In this document: in pieces, positions 11,142-23,103 of the stretch
Layout: every line of letters starts with the position of its first letter
Numbering within the stretch: the first letter of the stretch is position 1
DNA from: Erythrobasidium yunnanense
Lineage: Eukaryota > Basidiomycota > Cystobasidiomycetes > Erythrobasidiales > Erythrobasidiaceae
DNA length: 64,000 bases
Reading direction: 5' to 3'
Assembly: GCA_001600175.1 (NCBI GenBank)
Contig: BCJC01000008.1
Span: 64,781-128,780, forward strand
Made by a program: the position numbers and the translations under genes
Notes under the pieces: model-generated
Told to the model about the DNA's origin: nothing
Database searches by the model: none
What the model saw: only the letters and a program-made list of their open reading frames with translations

Positions 11142-12696
11142 TTACTGGTTCTGGCACGAGACACCATGTCCCTGTCTAGGGTCCTCGTCGTCCTCATCCA
11201 TATCGTCACCACCTCTAGCTCTAGCCTGTCTCGTCAGATCCGCGTCTTCCAGCATGACTTCGTCCACCAATCTATCCTTTGCGAGCTTGGGCAGCGTAGG
11301 ACGTGCTGGAAGTGCAGACTCGAGTGCAGTCATAGCTTCGGGCGTCAAGGTTTCGGGGAACTCGACGTTGAATGAGATAATGAGCTGGCCGTGATTGTGG
11401 TGCCTGTGCGCGGGCATACCCTGGTCTGCGATGACCTTGATCGTGCCTATATGTAACATGAGTACATCAGTATAAGGGGTAAATGGAGAGAGGGAGGCAT
11501 GGCGCACCCGGCTTGATGATCTCGCCAGGAAGGATGTTGACGAGAAGGGTTCTATCATCGAGATGATCTATGTGGAACTGGCCACCTGCAAGTGCAGTAA
11601 GGAGGTCCACGTTGATTTCCATGTATAGGTCGTCGTTCTTCCTCTTGAATCTATCGTGGGGCTTCTCTTCAATCACAATGACCACATCTCCCGGAATGAC
11701 ATTTGGCGCCTGATCAGCTTCTCCAGGGAAGTTTATCGTCTGTCCATCCTTCATTCCTTTGTCCACATGCACCTCGAGCACTTTTCGCTCATTGTTGACT
11801 TTTTTGCCGTGGCATCCTTTACATCTGTCTTTTGCGTTGATGATCTCTCCCTCGCCGTTACAGTCTGGGCAGGTCTGCTGCAGCTGCTGTACCATAGGTC
11901 CCATCTGTCTCAGAACAATCTTGATACCTTGTCCGTTACAGCCGTTACACGACTTGACGGCACCTTCCTTCCCTCCCTTTCCATTACATTTCCCGCAGAG
12001 AACGTGTTTCTGTAGAGCGAGTTTGGTGGTCTTGCCCTTGTAGAGATCTTCGAGGGAGACCTTGATTCGGTGTACGAGATCTTTGCCTTTTCGAGGGCCT
12101 TGAGGACCTCTTCTTCCGCCTCCTCCGCCAAAGAAACCACCACCTCCTCCTCCGAACAGCTGCGAAAAGAGATCCTGAGGATCCATTCCGCCCATACCTC
12201 CCATTCCACCACCGCCTTCTAGACCTTCCTCTCCGAACTGATCATATCGCGCGCGTGTCTGAGGGTCTCCAAGTACCTCGAAAGCTCGAGAAACTTCTTT
12301 GAACTGTGCTGATGCTGCTTCTTCGTTTCCTTGGTTTCGATCAGGGTGATGCTTCAGGGCTGCAAGCGAGGTTTGAGCGTGGTCGAGGTACATTAAGAAA
12401 TTTGGTAGAACGATGGACAGGACAGTTTACAGTCAGCTCGGAATGATAAGGAGGGTGGATAGATGCCAGTAAGGCAGCGCACCCAGCTTCTTGTATGCAG
12501 TCTTGATTTTGGCCTCGTCTGCATCCTTTGAGACACCTGTACAAAGCGCAACAAAACCAGGTTAGGCGAAGTCTCTACTGTCTGCGGATTTATCGACTTA
12601 TAAGATGGCGTAAAAGTCCTGAGAAAACGCAGCAACTCGTCAGCTCGTTGATCCATTCGCCGTCCAGAATTTTCCGACCAAGCTGACCTTTCCCAT
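11142..12696 (-). CDS. YDJ1: Type I DnaJ/Hsp40 co-chaperone, Ydj1-like, CaaX-ended
   Basis: Five exons on the minus strand: 12696-12688, 12618-12602, 12538-12483, 12359-11508 and 11446-11142; 412 residues, against 409 for yeast Ydj1. The J-domain starts MGKDFYAILGVSKDADEAK and carries HPD in LKHHPDRNQG. A Gly-rich linker follows (GGGMGGMGGM and GGGGGGFFGGGGG), then four CxxCxG zinc motifs (CGKCNGKG, CNGCNGQG, CPDCNGEG, CKGCHGKK), the substrate-binding C-terminal domain and a terminal CQNQ, a CaaX box with Gln at the last place as in farnesylated Ydj1 (CASQ). It stimulates Hsp70 in the cytosol and at the ER or mitochondrial surface. The second intron has AT..AC ends (separate entry). Divergent from the DENND6 gene; a heat-shock element lies just upstream. 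Confidence 0.92.
12539..12601 (-). other. AT-AC intron with U2-type ATAAGT donor in the DnaJ gene
   Basis: On the minus strand the 63-base interval begins ATAAGTCG and ends TTTGTAC. Removing it joins ATCTT to AGGTGTCTCAAAG and yields the invariant J-domain string AILGVSKDADEAK in frame. No GT donor nearby gives an open or conserved frame: the only close GT follows an in-frame TAA. The donor fits the rare U2-dependent AT-AC class (ATAAGT), not the U12 consensus ATATCC. A CTAAC-like branch sequence lies roughly 20-25 bases from the 3' end. Confidence 0.75.
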
Positions 12697-12763
12697 TGTC
12701 TTGAATGTAGAGGTAGTCTAAGAGTACTGATGGATGGATTGATCGTTCTGTTACAAGGTTAAG

Positions 12764-12781
12764 GAATGTCTTGAATGTTCG
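12764..12781 (-). promoter_or_regulatory. Heat-shock element upstream of the DnaJ gene
   Basis: GAATGTTC at 12773-12780 is a perfect head-to-head nGAAnnTTCn pair, and a further GAA lies at 12764-12766 with a partial TTC-like unit between. The site is about 70-85 bases upstream of the DnaJ start codon, where Hsf1 sites of fungal chaperone genes often sit. It lies in the 456-base divergent gap shared with the DENND6 gene and could serve either side. Confidence 0.45.
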
Positions 12782-13152
12782 GATTGATAGCTTGTCTAAC
12801 ACCTGGCAAAGGTCCTGCTTGAAATCAAGGCAAAGAACGCCAAAGAACTCGGGCGAAACAGTGGCCAGGACAGACGCTCGATAAGCAGGAAACGCGGGTT
12901 TTATTGAATACAGCACGCTCCACAAGATGTACACAACTGTAGTACGCTGCCTGGCCGCACTCCCGTTCCAGCTCGCTGTGTACCTCCGTCGCGACTCCAG
13001 CTTCAACCGCGTAAATTGAAGGTAATTCGGGCTGAATGTCAGTATACGAAGACTGTGCGCTATTATCTTGCTGTTGTGAGCAGTCATAACCACTTGTTGC
13101 CGGTTTGCGCAAGTCGAGCATCTGCCTCTTGCCTTGGCTGTCAGCGCACGCG

Positions 13153-16004
13153 ATGCATGGGCGTCGTCGTCCATCCGCGCTGCAGCTGTCCACCTCCGCT
13201 ACCGACATCGCTGATCTTGCTGCTGCTGCTGAATCTGGCGACATCTCGCTGGCCTCGACGCTGCCATCGCCTGTTCTTGGAGGGAGTAGATGTCGGCCCA
13301 GTGCTCTTCGAAGAGCTTCCAGCGTCAATAGCGGGGTCCCATCTTCGTCTGGTAGTGGTGCTGGTCCTTCTGCTGCTGCTATCGCCTTGGCTCGCAAGCG
13401 CAAGAGCACCCTGACGAGAGCGAATGACCTCCCGACGACGCTGCTGAACCAGGATCTCCTAGCGAGGTGTGCTGCATGATCTCGGTATCATCGACTTGAT
13501 GATCTGACGATACGCAGGCTCAATCAATGGGTCATCTGTATTGCTGTGGTCCAGTTTGATTTGGATAAAGGGCCAGGTGGGCTGAATAGGCCTAAGTCAT
13601 GAATCTACAGGCTGATGTCCCTTCACAGAGTTCGACAACTGCTACCCTCCCGTACAATTCACTTGTATGCTTATCTCGTACTGCCCTACCTTCCCAACCT
13701 GATCATGACATCGATACAGCAACCGAGCGCAACGCGATAGCTTTCGTGAGCCAAGTCGCATTCCATCTCACTCCAGTCTGACATATCATATGTACAGTCC
13801 TCCTTCCCGGACCACAACGAGAAAGGCGAATCCACCTCTTCCTTCTCCTGGCGCTTACCACGCTATTCCGAAGATGGGACATCCCAATCTACCTATCTCT
13901 ACGGCTTCTGCTTCTTCTCACAAGAGAGAAATAGTAATATTCGCCGAGGATATGCGCAGAGATCCCTAGTTATCATTTCGAAATTGGATTCTTTCCCTGG
14001 ATTGTTTATGAGGATGGTCAATCTGCTTGGCCCGACGTACTTTAGACATTCTCCAGCTGGTGGGCCGATAGTGGAAACGGCCGTCATGAACATCTGCAGG
14101 TGGTGAGCACACTTTCCTTGAAGATAATGCGCTCGGATTGGCCTGACTAGCGGTGTCTAGGCCACCTCCGCAGCCCGGCACCCTCGAGCTAGGCTTTCTG
14201 AACAATATCCTCCTAGTCGAGATTCCTCTCGCGCATCAGGCTCAATACCGCATCCCCGTTTCCCACTCCTCTTCCGCTCTACACCCCAATGCCCGCCAGC
14301 CGCATTTCCCACCACCTCCTTCACCAGGCTCCATCTCGCTTCTTTCCTCTCTTCCACATACGACTCTCACCGAGCTGTTGCGCGAAACGATTGACCAGCT
14401 CTGGCTGATCTGGGAATTGGTCATTCTCGCACAACCGATTTTGGTCTATGCGGCTGATACGAAGTATGCAAGCGAACTCGTGCAGTGGTTAGTCACTATT
14501 ATCAGACCGCTGCCTTTTGCGGGCGATTGTAGGCCGTTCTTTCACATGTAAGCGTGATTTTTGCGGGAGGTAGCCAAAAGACGCTGACTGATAGGATGGG
14601 TCAAGACACACACCCGACTTTGCGATATTGCTAAACAACAACAAGGCAAGCTAGTCATACCCTATTCTGTGATTGGTTCAGAAGACTTACTCGTACTCCC
14701 TGCCAGCCTCGGCCAGGCTTGATACTAGGCGCCACGAATCCCCTTATCCTTTCAGGCGCCCGTCATTTCCCACATATTATCCGCCTCTCGAAACCTCTTC
14801 CCTCTAGCTCCTCTCTATATCCCGGCAGCGGTAGTAATCCCTCATCTTCAGCTTCGACGCCTGTCCAAGGTGTTTTCGGAACGTTATCGAGGAGTACAGC
14901 CAGTAGTAGCTTCAAAGAAGCTGAGGGGAGCAAACATGGTTTGTTCTCGGAGAGGAAGAGGACGGTTAGGAAAGATCGAGCAGCGCTGAAAGAGGCACAG
15001 GATAGATTGAAGGCTTTTGATTGTGAGTCGTTGTGGAACGTCAGTTGGAGTATGCTGATTGGGAGCATCGTATCTTCTCAGATGCGGGCACCGATGCTAT
15101 ACTGCTGCGCTGCATGAGCAGTCTTACAGAGCGTTTCTTGGTTCCGCTCAATCGATACTTTGGGACACTTCTGCTGGCGGATCAGTACGTCGGAAGTGGT
15201 GGCCCTACGCCAGATTCTAGCCTGATTCGTCTCGATACAGATCAGACGGACTTTCAACACCGCGGCAAACGCGTGCTTTCAATCATAATCATTTTATACA
15301 GTCTTTGAAGACGCATGGAACGGTAAGCTTTTTGCTTACTACAGCTCATACAATCGGATGAGCTGACATACTCCTGATGTCTCTCTCTGGCAATGCAGCC
15401 GTTAGACTTCCGGCGGAGCAAACTCCCTTCGATGCACATGAACTCAAGCACCGACTCATCAGCAAATGCAAATGCTATATCGTTCTACGAAAAATTCTTA
15501 CAATCTCCGAACTTTCTGACCTGGATACAAGATCGGACAGAGACGCTGCAATCCACGACGCGAGACAGATATCTGAAGCAGCTTGAGAGTAAGACTATAC
15601 GCCTTAATGACAGGTCAACATCACTAACGAGAGAGAACAGCCAATGATCCGGTTACATACTTGAGGGGGAAAAGCGATGCTGAAATGACAGACTTATTAC
15701 AAAGACTTGAGACTGAAGCTGTAGGCCGGCAAACAACTCACGCAGCTAGGCCGCCTCACTGATTCTTCGATCTCAGCGCATCACGGACACCGAGCTTGCG
15801 ACGACCCCAATCTTCATTCGCGAACGTTCAGCATCATACGACCATAGTATCCTCTCTTCATCAGCGAGCTCGGTCTCGAAGCAAGATGAATTGCGGGCGA
15901 GAAGCGGACGCTTGAAGTCACAGATGGAGCGCGTCAAAGCTATGCGGCAAGCTATGGTAGATAGTTCCGAAGACTCAGATGCATCCTCGAGAGATCATCA
16001 TTGA
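13153..16004 (+). CDS. DENND6-type DENN-domain Rab guanine-exchange factor
   Basis: Intron-rich gene. Early exons 13153-13466, 13518-13576, 13629-13664, 13720-13745 and the exon from 13798 join to give VVQFDLDKGPEFDNCYPP and TERNAIAFSSFPDHNEKG, the conserved uDENN start of DENND6/FAM116. Later text matches the family in order: SLVIISKLDSFPGLFMRMVN, ELGFLNNILLVEIPLA, LWLIWELVILAQPI, DCRPFFHIHTPDF and GLILGATNPLILSGARHFPH, then FLVPLNRYFGTLL and FYEKFLQSPNFLTWIQ. The first about 100 residues before the DENN region are Ser/Ala-rich and of unknown role; the start is the first ATG of the open frame. Human DENND6A activates Rab14 in endocytic recycling; a Rab-GEF role here is by homology. One intron (14646-14706) uses a GC donor. 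Confidence 0.85.
14646..14706 (+). other. GC-AG intron in the DENND6-type gene
   Basis: The donor is AAG/GCAAGC, the classic strong context of GC-AG introns, and the acceptor is CCTGCCAG. Splicing this 61-base interval joins FAILLNNNK to PRPGLILGATNP in phase 0 and restores the family alignment. No GT donor in the segment gives an open, conserved frame. Confidence 0.65.
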
Positions 16005-16272
16005 TACTAAGTCCGATAGATAGGTTATCAGGCATCCCGCTCGGTAATTGGCGGGCTTTTATAGCAGTACTTGCATCGTAAGCATTTGATGTACATTGAA
16101 AGCATAGCATGACACTCTAAAACGACATAATCTGATCTAAAGATGCTGGACTATGCGATAACTTCTTGACTTCCCGCTTGCTGTGGTAATGATAGCGACA
16201 ACAGATAGACACATCGTGGACTGCGGTCGTGAATGAGGTACTGGACGAGGGTTTATGCTGCGCTTAGCGGCG

Positions 16273-19200
16273 CTACGGTTTTCTGCGAGAGAGACACAAT
16301 AAGCGACCATTGACGGCAGACTCAGCCTTGGGACTCACATGGAATACATAGGATATTTCTCCTCCCTGGAAGCTGAGTTTTGGTCCTCTCGCCCTTTCCG
16401 CAAGGGCTTCTTCGTCATCTATCTCTCTTTCCAATTCTGCCAGCTGATCTGCTCTAGCAGCCAATCTCATGCGCTCAAAGCCAGCCGTGACTGCTTGTCG
16501 CAGAACTTCATCTTCTACATTGTCTAGTATGGTATCGTCATCGGCTGAACAGTTGATGTGCGTCCAGTCTTTGAGAGCTTGAAGCTTTTTGATCGCTCTA
16601 GTAGGCTTCTTTGCTGGCAGCTGTGATGCAGATACGAATGAGCGGGAATTCGCTTCGGGTAGCTCCTCTTCCGCTTCGTCATCGCTTGACTGCAGACCAT
16701 CCGCGCCTTCTTCAGGAGCATCGAGAGTGGGGAGCATAGAAGGGTTGCATTGGCATTCGAGAAGGTCGTGAGTCTGGCAGGGCGTGTCAAGATGTAACTT
16801 GAAGATGTCGCGGAGCTGTGCAAAGAGCTTTCAGCCCTAGCCTGCTGACGCAGTAGTATAAGCTTACATCGGATAAATTGAATGCATCTTGCTTGCTGCT
16901 GCCACCGCTGTTGTTCGTATCCTGCAATCATAAATTAGCCAAGATCAGGTGATCAGTTCAAAGGAGCTTACCATAAGAGACCCCGCAAGACCGGTTTTCA
17001 TGATCTGACGCTGGTAGATCTCTGAAAGCGTGACAAGGCAATCAGCATTTCGAAGTAGTTCAAGGTAGGCATCTACGTACTTTCGTCCATTGTGCCAGTA
17101 GTCAGAATCCGATAAATGACACAAGGCTTCTTTTGTCCGTCTCGATGTATACGTGCCATGGCTTGTAAGTCGTTACTACCGGTAGTCGTCAGTCTGATGT
17201 AGCGACATTCATCACAACGTGATGTCTACCTTGGGTTCCAGTCGCTATCGAATAATACCAGTCTCGACGCGCCAACGATATTGAGACCGGTACCACCAGA
17301 CTTTGAAGATAGTAGGAAGACGACTAAAAGAGATTTTGAGTTGAACATCGTAGTTAACGAGGTAAGCCTCGACGTACATTGCTTCTCTTGCGGGTCTGAA
17401 TTGAATTTGTCGACAATCTCCTGTCTGAATGCTTGCTTGGTTTTTCTGAGGGTTGTTGGGAGTCAGTGTTATTCTGTGAGTTGAGAACATCGCTCTCACC
17501 CGTCTAGACGACAATATGGGTATCTATGCTTCCTGCACATCTGCTCGAGAATGTCCAAAGTTGACGTGAAATTCGAAACTGTCGGGGGAATAGCGTCAGT
17601 ACGGGTTGCTACCTGCCTACGGTATATGTCTACCTAGCACGATCTTCTCGTCGGTCTCTTCCTTCAGCTCCTGAAGTAGCGTAGCTACTGCAAGCATTTT
17701 TCCTTTGACAATAGTCAGCACATGCTCGAGGTCAGAGCATCAATACATACCAGAGAGAGCTTCGTTGCTGGGCTGAATACCGTTCGGGAATATCTGTAGC
17801 ACGTCATTCATGAGTTTACTGCCGTCGAGCATTCCCTTTCCCTGGACACAAGAACCACATTCAGAACCGTCGAATGGGCTATGATCGTAAGCACTTACAG
17901 CTTCTGCATCGCGTAGAAGTAGTCCTGGAGTATTGCAGACTTTCTTGAGGAGGGTGATCAGTCCGAGAGAGGAAGCTCCGCTGTTGAAGACTTTCTTCAG
18001 ATCCGCCGATCCAAGGACTTGATTGTAGATCTTGATTTGTAGCTGTGTCGGTGCGACAAACACGACGTATTCGGCTAAAGAGGGACTTTCGATCAGCCAT
18101 CGCAGTACGGCCAGACTCTGTCAGAACTGACCTTTGGGTGGCAGGTACCCAGCAATGACATCTGCCGTTCTTCGAAGGACGAAGGTGCGAGTGATTCGAC
18201 CGAGCTAGATATGATATCGGTCAGTCGGGGAAATGTCCAGCTTCAGCACGTACAGCCGCTTACTGCTTCATTGCGTGCTTCTCCCAGTTCCTTGTCGTTC
18301 GCATTGCATCTAGGCTCTCTTGATCTGAGAATTGGCTGCTCGAATGTTCTGGAATCGAATCAACGTGTTCAATCAGCTCTGTCCGCTTGAAAGCACAAGT
18401 CGACAAGCACTGACCTCTTGAAGGTCTGATAAGCATCCAGCAGACCAGGATTGACGAAGTCCACCATCGAGTGGAACTCTGATAGCTCATTCTGTATCGG
18501 TGTGCCCGACAGAATGATGCGTTTTGCCGTCTTCAGCTCGCGTAACGCGAGACTTGTCTTCGCTCCAGCTGATTTGAGGCGATGGCCTTCGTCACAGATG
18601 ATCAAACCTATCGGAGGCTGCAACTTCTTGAGCTCTTCAACAACGCTACGGAGCTGTAGGCGTGTTACCGTAAGTAAGTACCGGAAGAACAGCTGAAGAA
18701 GGACCGATGAGTTTACCTTCTCATATCCAATGATTATAACGTTGTAAAAGCCAGTTGATCCACACTTTGTCGTGATGTCTTTGCCCGTTCCAGTTGCTTT
18801 GTAGGTCTTTATCCTATCCCTTCCTAGCCATTTGTGAAATTCTTTATCCCAGTTGTTGACCAGCGTTACCGGGCAGACGATCAATGCTCGCTTGATGACG
18901 GTTGCAGACCCTTTCCTGTTCTCGAAATAAGGACTTTGGCGAAGAAGGGTCTGGATGAGGGTGATAGACTGGATCGTCTTGCCAAGACCCATATCATCTG
19001 CCAGAATACAGCCTTCTCCTTCCGTCTTCATGCCCATGACGCACTCGTACATGAACTTGACTCCTTCCACCTGATGTGGTCTGAGTCTAGCTCCCAGTTC
19101 CGGCATAACTACCACATCGACCACAGAGAGTCCTTTAGGGTTGTGCAGCATGTTGTACTCGTCGTCTGGTCTTCGCATGACTATTGCTCCAGGCGCTTTG

Positions 19201-20452
19201 GGACTGTAGAAAGCTTCCGGTGATGCTGAGTTGGCACCATGGCCAGCCGTCGCTTCCACCGTCTTCTGTGAGATATTATGCGATCGATACGGCTTTGCAG
19301 GAGAAGCGGGACGTATCACATCATCTGCCCAGTTCTCGCTGTCGTCTGCTACTTTGTGCATGGCGGCGCGTACGGGCGGTAAGCCGGCTACACTTGGTTT
19401 ATAAGCAGGTCTGAAAGCGGTTGGAGGGACTACAGTGATCATCAGCACAACTTTTGGCCAACGATAGGTCTTTCGAGCTTACTAAAGGGTTTGCTGACAG
19501 TCTTGGGCGGGCCGTAGAAGCTGCTTGCTGTAGCTGTGAAAGAGCCCGATGCGGCGATGGCTTTTTTGACAGGAGCAGTGGCAGCTGACGATGCCGGCAT
19601 AACCATATTGGTGAAGAAAATGCCGTCGAGGTATTCCTTGGGATCCATCTGCCTTAGAACCTGCAGTACGTGCATCTTAGCTTTTACAGTCGGCGGTACA
19701 GTCTAGAGATAGCAGAAGCGCACTTGGAACTCCTTTCCGCTCCACGCGAATTCCATGCCTTCTTGAGGCTGCCCATACTTTTGGAGGCTGCCGGAAGCGA
19801 TTCTAGCACAGGACTCACCGATTCAGCAATGTATGCGAGAGTTCAGGGAGTCAGAAGCCTACTGCTTGCCGCCATCTTTGTCTCTGACAGTGCCTCTGTC
19901 GCCATCTAGTATAAGACACCCATCGTTCTCCCAGCTCTTGTTTTTTCGTTGTTGCGGTTTTCGCCTGCGAGTCTAGTCAGCGGTATACTATGGTACATAG
20001 TAGTTGTGAAAGCCCTACCATGTAAGCTATGCACCAGAAACACGTCGACAGAAGGGTCAGTCTACGCGACTATCTTAAAGAGGTGTAAACAAGGCCACCT
20101 CGTAATAGCGCCTTTCCGCTTTGCTGGCAGCAGAACCGGTATTATGGTTGTTTGAGTGCACAGGCGTTAGTCCAGGACGTCCAGAAGGGCCAGGGTTTAG
20201 CCTCGAGAACGTCGAGGTCGGCGGCTTCGCTTTTGGTAGACTGATCCACTGCGATTCTTCGCTGCCATCATCTTCGCAACCCGTCGTTTCTTCATCCCTG
20301 AAGACTGTGCCCCCACCACTGCCATGACCGTACTGCTGCTGGTGTCCAAGTCGCGCTTTCTTGCTGGCGGAATTGCTCGCTGAGTACGGCGAGCTCATCG
20401 TCGGCGCATGGTACGCCCGCTTGAGCGTATCGACTGGATTATGCTGCATCAT
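16273..20452 (-). CDS. RDH54: Rdh54/RAD54B-like SNF2 recombination translocase
   Basis: Multi-exon minus-strand gene starting [17 protein letters not shown]. The N-terminal region ([20 protein letters not shown], then [14 protein letters not shown]) matches the RAD54B/Rdh54 N-terminal module. The SNF2 core shows [19 protein letters not shown], motif [32 protein letters not shown], motif [14 protein letters not shown] and motif [23 protein letters not shown]. The C-terminal lobe near 17080-17300 encodes [20 protein letters not shown]. The C terminus is acidic then EISYVFHV, close to the ISFVF ending of the family. It acts in the nucleus with Rad51/Dmc1 as a dsDNA translocase in homologous recombination. 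Splicing near the junction of the first two exons (about 19970-20080) is not resolved; a micro-exon may be present. Confidence 0.9.
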
Positions 20453-20907
20453 CGATATAGCTGATGGATGTGCTACCGATTCTCAATCATTGTAAGTTTG
20501 GGTTGGTGGATTCGAACGAGCTGGCAGCAGGATGGGCTGACTTATTCGCAGCCGACGCAGCGCTGATGCATATGACCAAAGCAAGACTACGACTGCCTAG
20601 TAGTATTGAGACGCATCGTCGTCCTCCGTGGAGCCCGGCGCCCGCATTCGAGAAGACCTGACCACATGGCACTTAGCTGCTTTCTCCCGTCTTGTCGAGG
20701 TTCGTAGCTTTTTCTTACTGGACATTCTTCAGAAAAATACTTGGTACATCCCTTCGACATACCCTTGGGTTGGTCCCTTGCTCCCCAGGCGCTGCTTCAT
20801 GGGAAAATTGGGCCTGCCTCCATGCAAAACGCAGTCTCGACTGGAGTGCTCTTGCCTAAAGACCTGCGTGCACAGTTTATCGCAGCGAGATCAGCGACGT
20901 ACGCACC
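20453..20907. other. Divergent intergenic region between RDH54 and the GNAT array
   Basis: About 455 bases with short open stretches on both strands but no start, domain or splice pattern that I trust. It should hold the promoters of the RDH54-like gene and of the first acetyltransferase-like gene. Confidence 0.5.
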
Positions 20908-21873
20908 ATGCCCTTCACCGACTTGATATCCGTCACACCGCTCATCCTAGACGATCTCGAAGAGGCCGTCAATGTGCAGGTGTCTGGCCACATCAGAGAT
21001 CCAGCCATGGAATGCGTTACGCCGCATCACCAGCGAGACATGAGAATGAAGTGGCAGGCTAGGCTCAAGCGGGTGAGGGCAGCTTGGCGATGGGTTTTGC
21101 TCTACCCTGGCACGATCGTCCTAGTCGCCAAGTACATCCCTGAGAACCGAATCATCGGCGTCGTCTCCTCTTCAGCAACGCATCTCGCAGAGCAGTCCTG
21201 GTGCGAGAAGGGCTCTAACGCCTTGCGTAGTCGGTGGACTCTCTCCCATACTTTCTCCCTGCTCGAAGTCAATCCAGAATCGGCATATGCGCTCGATCAA
21301 AGTCACAAAGCTGCCATCGAAGCATCGGGTATTACTGGTCACTTTTGGTGAGAGCGTTTCGCTCATACAACCCAGCTTTTTCCTGACTTGTCACATATAA
21401 GGCACATGTATGGCATCTGCGTGTTATCTGGCTTCGAACGCAAGGGTGTCGCTCACAAGATGATAGATACCCTGTTCCAGATGATCGCAAGAGTACCTCA
21501 AGCACCTCGAAAGGTCTTTGTACAAACAAATGCTACTTCGAGGTGTCTGTACGAACGCTATGGCTTCAAACTATGTTCCTCGCACAAGATTGATCTGAAT
21601 CCTGTCTATCAAACGCACATACAGAAGAATGCGGCCGAGGCGGGCTATCCACCCGCGCCCAGGTACCACACCGAGCACTATCTCACTTACGACCTCACAG
21701 ACGTACTACACAAGGCTGCGAAGGCAGGCCGTCCCGTCGTCTATGGAAGATCTGGCTCCGAGGCTCCGGAGACCTTTGCAACTCTGAGACAGTTTAATCG
21801 AATACTGAGACCCGTGAATTCTGTATCGGATCTCAACCCGCAAGAGCCGACTCGCTCGCAACAAGGCCGGTAG
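20908..21873 (+). CDS. GNAT-family acetyltransferase-like protein, tandem copy 1
   Basis: Two exons, 20908-21347 and 21402-21873, give 303 residues. The protein starts MPFTDLISVTPL, has the beta-strand segment IVLVAKYIPENRIIGVV and the acetyl-CoA motif A region GFERKGVAHKMIDTLF. Next come PRKVFVQ and LYERYGFKL, the usual GNAT C-terminal strand-helix-strand. The P-loop ends in Ala (KGVA) where the other two copies have Gly; Ala is permitted in GNAT motif A. The intron splits the Trp codon in HFW in phase 2, as in both sister copies. The tail ends with RILRPVNSVSDL, also shared. Substrate unknown; the family resembles fungal lineage-specific GNATs of unassigned role. Confidence 0.75.
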
Positions 21874-22115
21874 AACAAGTATCAAGGCACGAAGGGCAGG
21901 ATGTAAGGACTCTCTAAAGTAGGCCTGTAGATCTGCACGGCGTCCCTCTATCTCTCTGCAGAAGGTAGCTAGCTAGCAGATGATGCCGGACAATCTACAA
22001 ACCAAAGTAAAATTCACGATCGTGTTGACCTCGATGTCAGACCAAAACACAGCCCTACTGCTACATAATCCGTTTGCTCAAGCCTGCCACTCTGCCTGGT
22101 TCACAAGCACACACT

Positions 22116-23103
22116 ATGCCTTTCTCAGACCTCGTGAGCGTATCATCTCTCAAGTTGACCGATGTGGCGGAAGCTGCTAGCGTACTGCTTGCTAGCATGT
22201 CGCGCGACCCCTACTTCCAGTGCAAGCTACCGCACTCGCAGCGAGACTTCGACACGACTTGGAATGCTAGAGTTCAAAAGATAAGTGCAGGCTTGACGTC
22301 GATTCTCAAGCATTCGTATACTATCATCTTGGTAGCCAAATACGTGCCGGACAATCGGATTATCGGTACCATCAGCACCTATCACATCAAGGCGACCGAG
22401 ATGCGCTGGTCAAAGCCAGACACGGAAGCTTTGCTACAAGACTACACCTTCTACTGTTCACATTTGACAAAGGAAGTTAGCATGCCGTTTCTCAACCAGT
22501 ACACAGTTGGTTACGAGCGTGCTTTCAAGGATTGTGACATCACTGGCAGATTCTGGTGCGTTTGTAGTCCATGCGTGACGCCGGCTCGTATCTGAGCTAT
22601 GTTATGCCAGGCACATGGATGGTATATGCACCTTGACAGGCTTCGAAGGCAAGGGTATCGGTTCAAAGCTTATCGAAGCTCTCTTCAGTCGCCTATCTAG
22701 AATACCTGAGGCTCCCCGAAAGGTTTTCGTCATGTCCAACAGCAACTCTCGCCGCATATACGAAGACTATGGTTTCAAGTTATCCTCTACGGTCAAAATA
22801 GATGTCAACAAATTGAGCTTTCGACATATGACTCCCGATATTGGACAAACCCGCCGTCCTCCCAAGTACTTTACAGAATACTATCTCACCTACGATCTGT
22901 CCAACACGGTCGCACGTACGCAGCCCTCTAATTTGGCTCGAATAGATTCCTTGATGATCAGACCAGCGATTAACATGAACCAATTCAGCCGCATCCTACG
23001 GCCTGTTCAATCCATGTCAGACCTGCCCTCGCGAAATTCTCGAGTTGAACGAAGGAAGAAGGCCAAGCAAGTGGGAGGGTCCACGTGTGTGCTAGGCGGA
23101 TGA
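22116..23103 (+). CDS. GNAT-family acetyltransferase-like protein, tandem copy 2
   Basis: Two exons, 22116-22555 and 22611-23103, give 310 residues. It starts MPFSDLVSVSSLKLTDVAEA; VAKYVPDNRIIGTIS precedes the phase-2 intron in the Trp codon of GRFW. Motif A is FEGKGIGSKLIEALF, with Gly-x-Gly intact, followed by PRKVFVMSN and YEDYGFKLSSTVKID. The C-terminal segment YLTYDLS and RILRPVQSMSDL is shared with the other copies. The tail has a basic run (RVERRKKAK) not seen in copy 1. It lies 242 bases after copy 1 and in the same direction. Start chosen at the ATG that aligns with the MPF start of the neighbours. Confidence 0.75.

Noticed and set aside
12825-13409. A 194-codon minus-strand open frame over the 5' part of the DENND6-type gene
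   Set aside because: The plus strand here splices into a conserved DENN domain with good splice sites; the minus frame has no domain and is best explained as an antisense shadow.
16000-20500. Ordinary Rad54 or a chromatin remodeller instead of Rdh54 for the SNF2 gene
   Set aside because: The N-terminal module ([26 protein letters not shown]) and the MYECVMGM text fit RAD54B/Rdh54; bromo-, chromo- or HSA domains are absent.
20500-20560. Minus-strand GTTCGAATCC resembling a tRNA T-loop
   Set aside because: The flanking bases do not form a T-stem, and no D-arm, anticodon arm or acceptor pairing was found.
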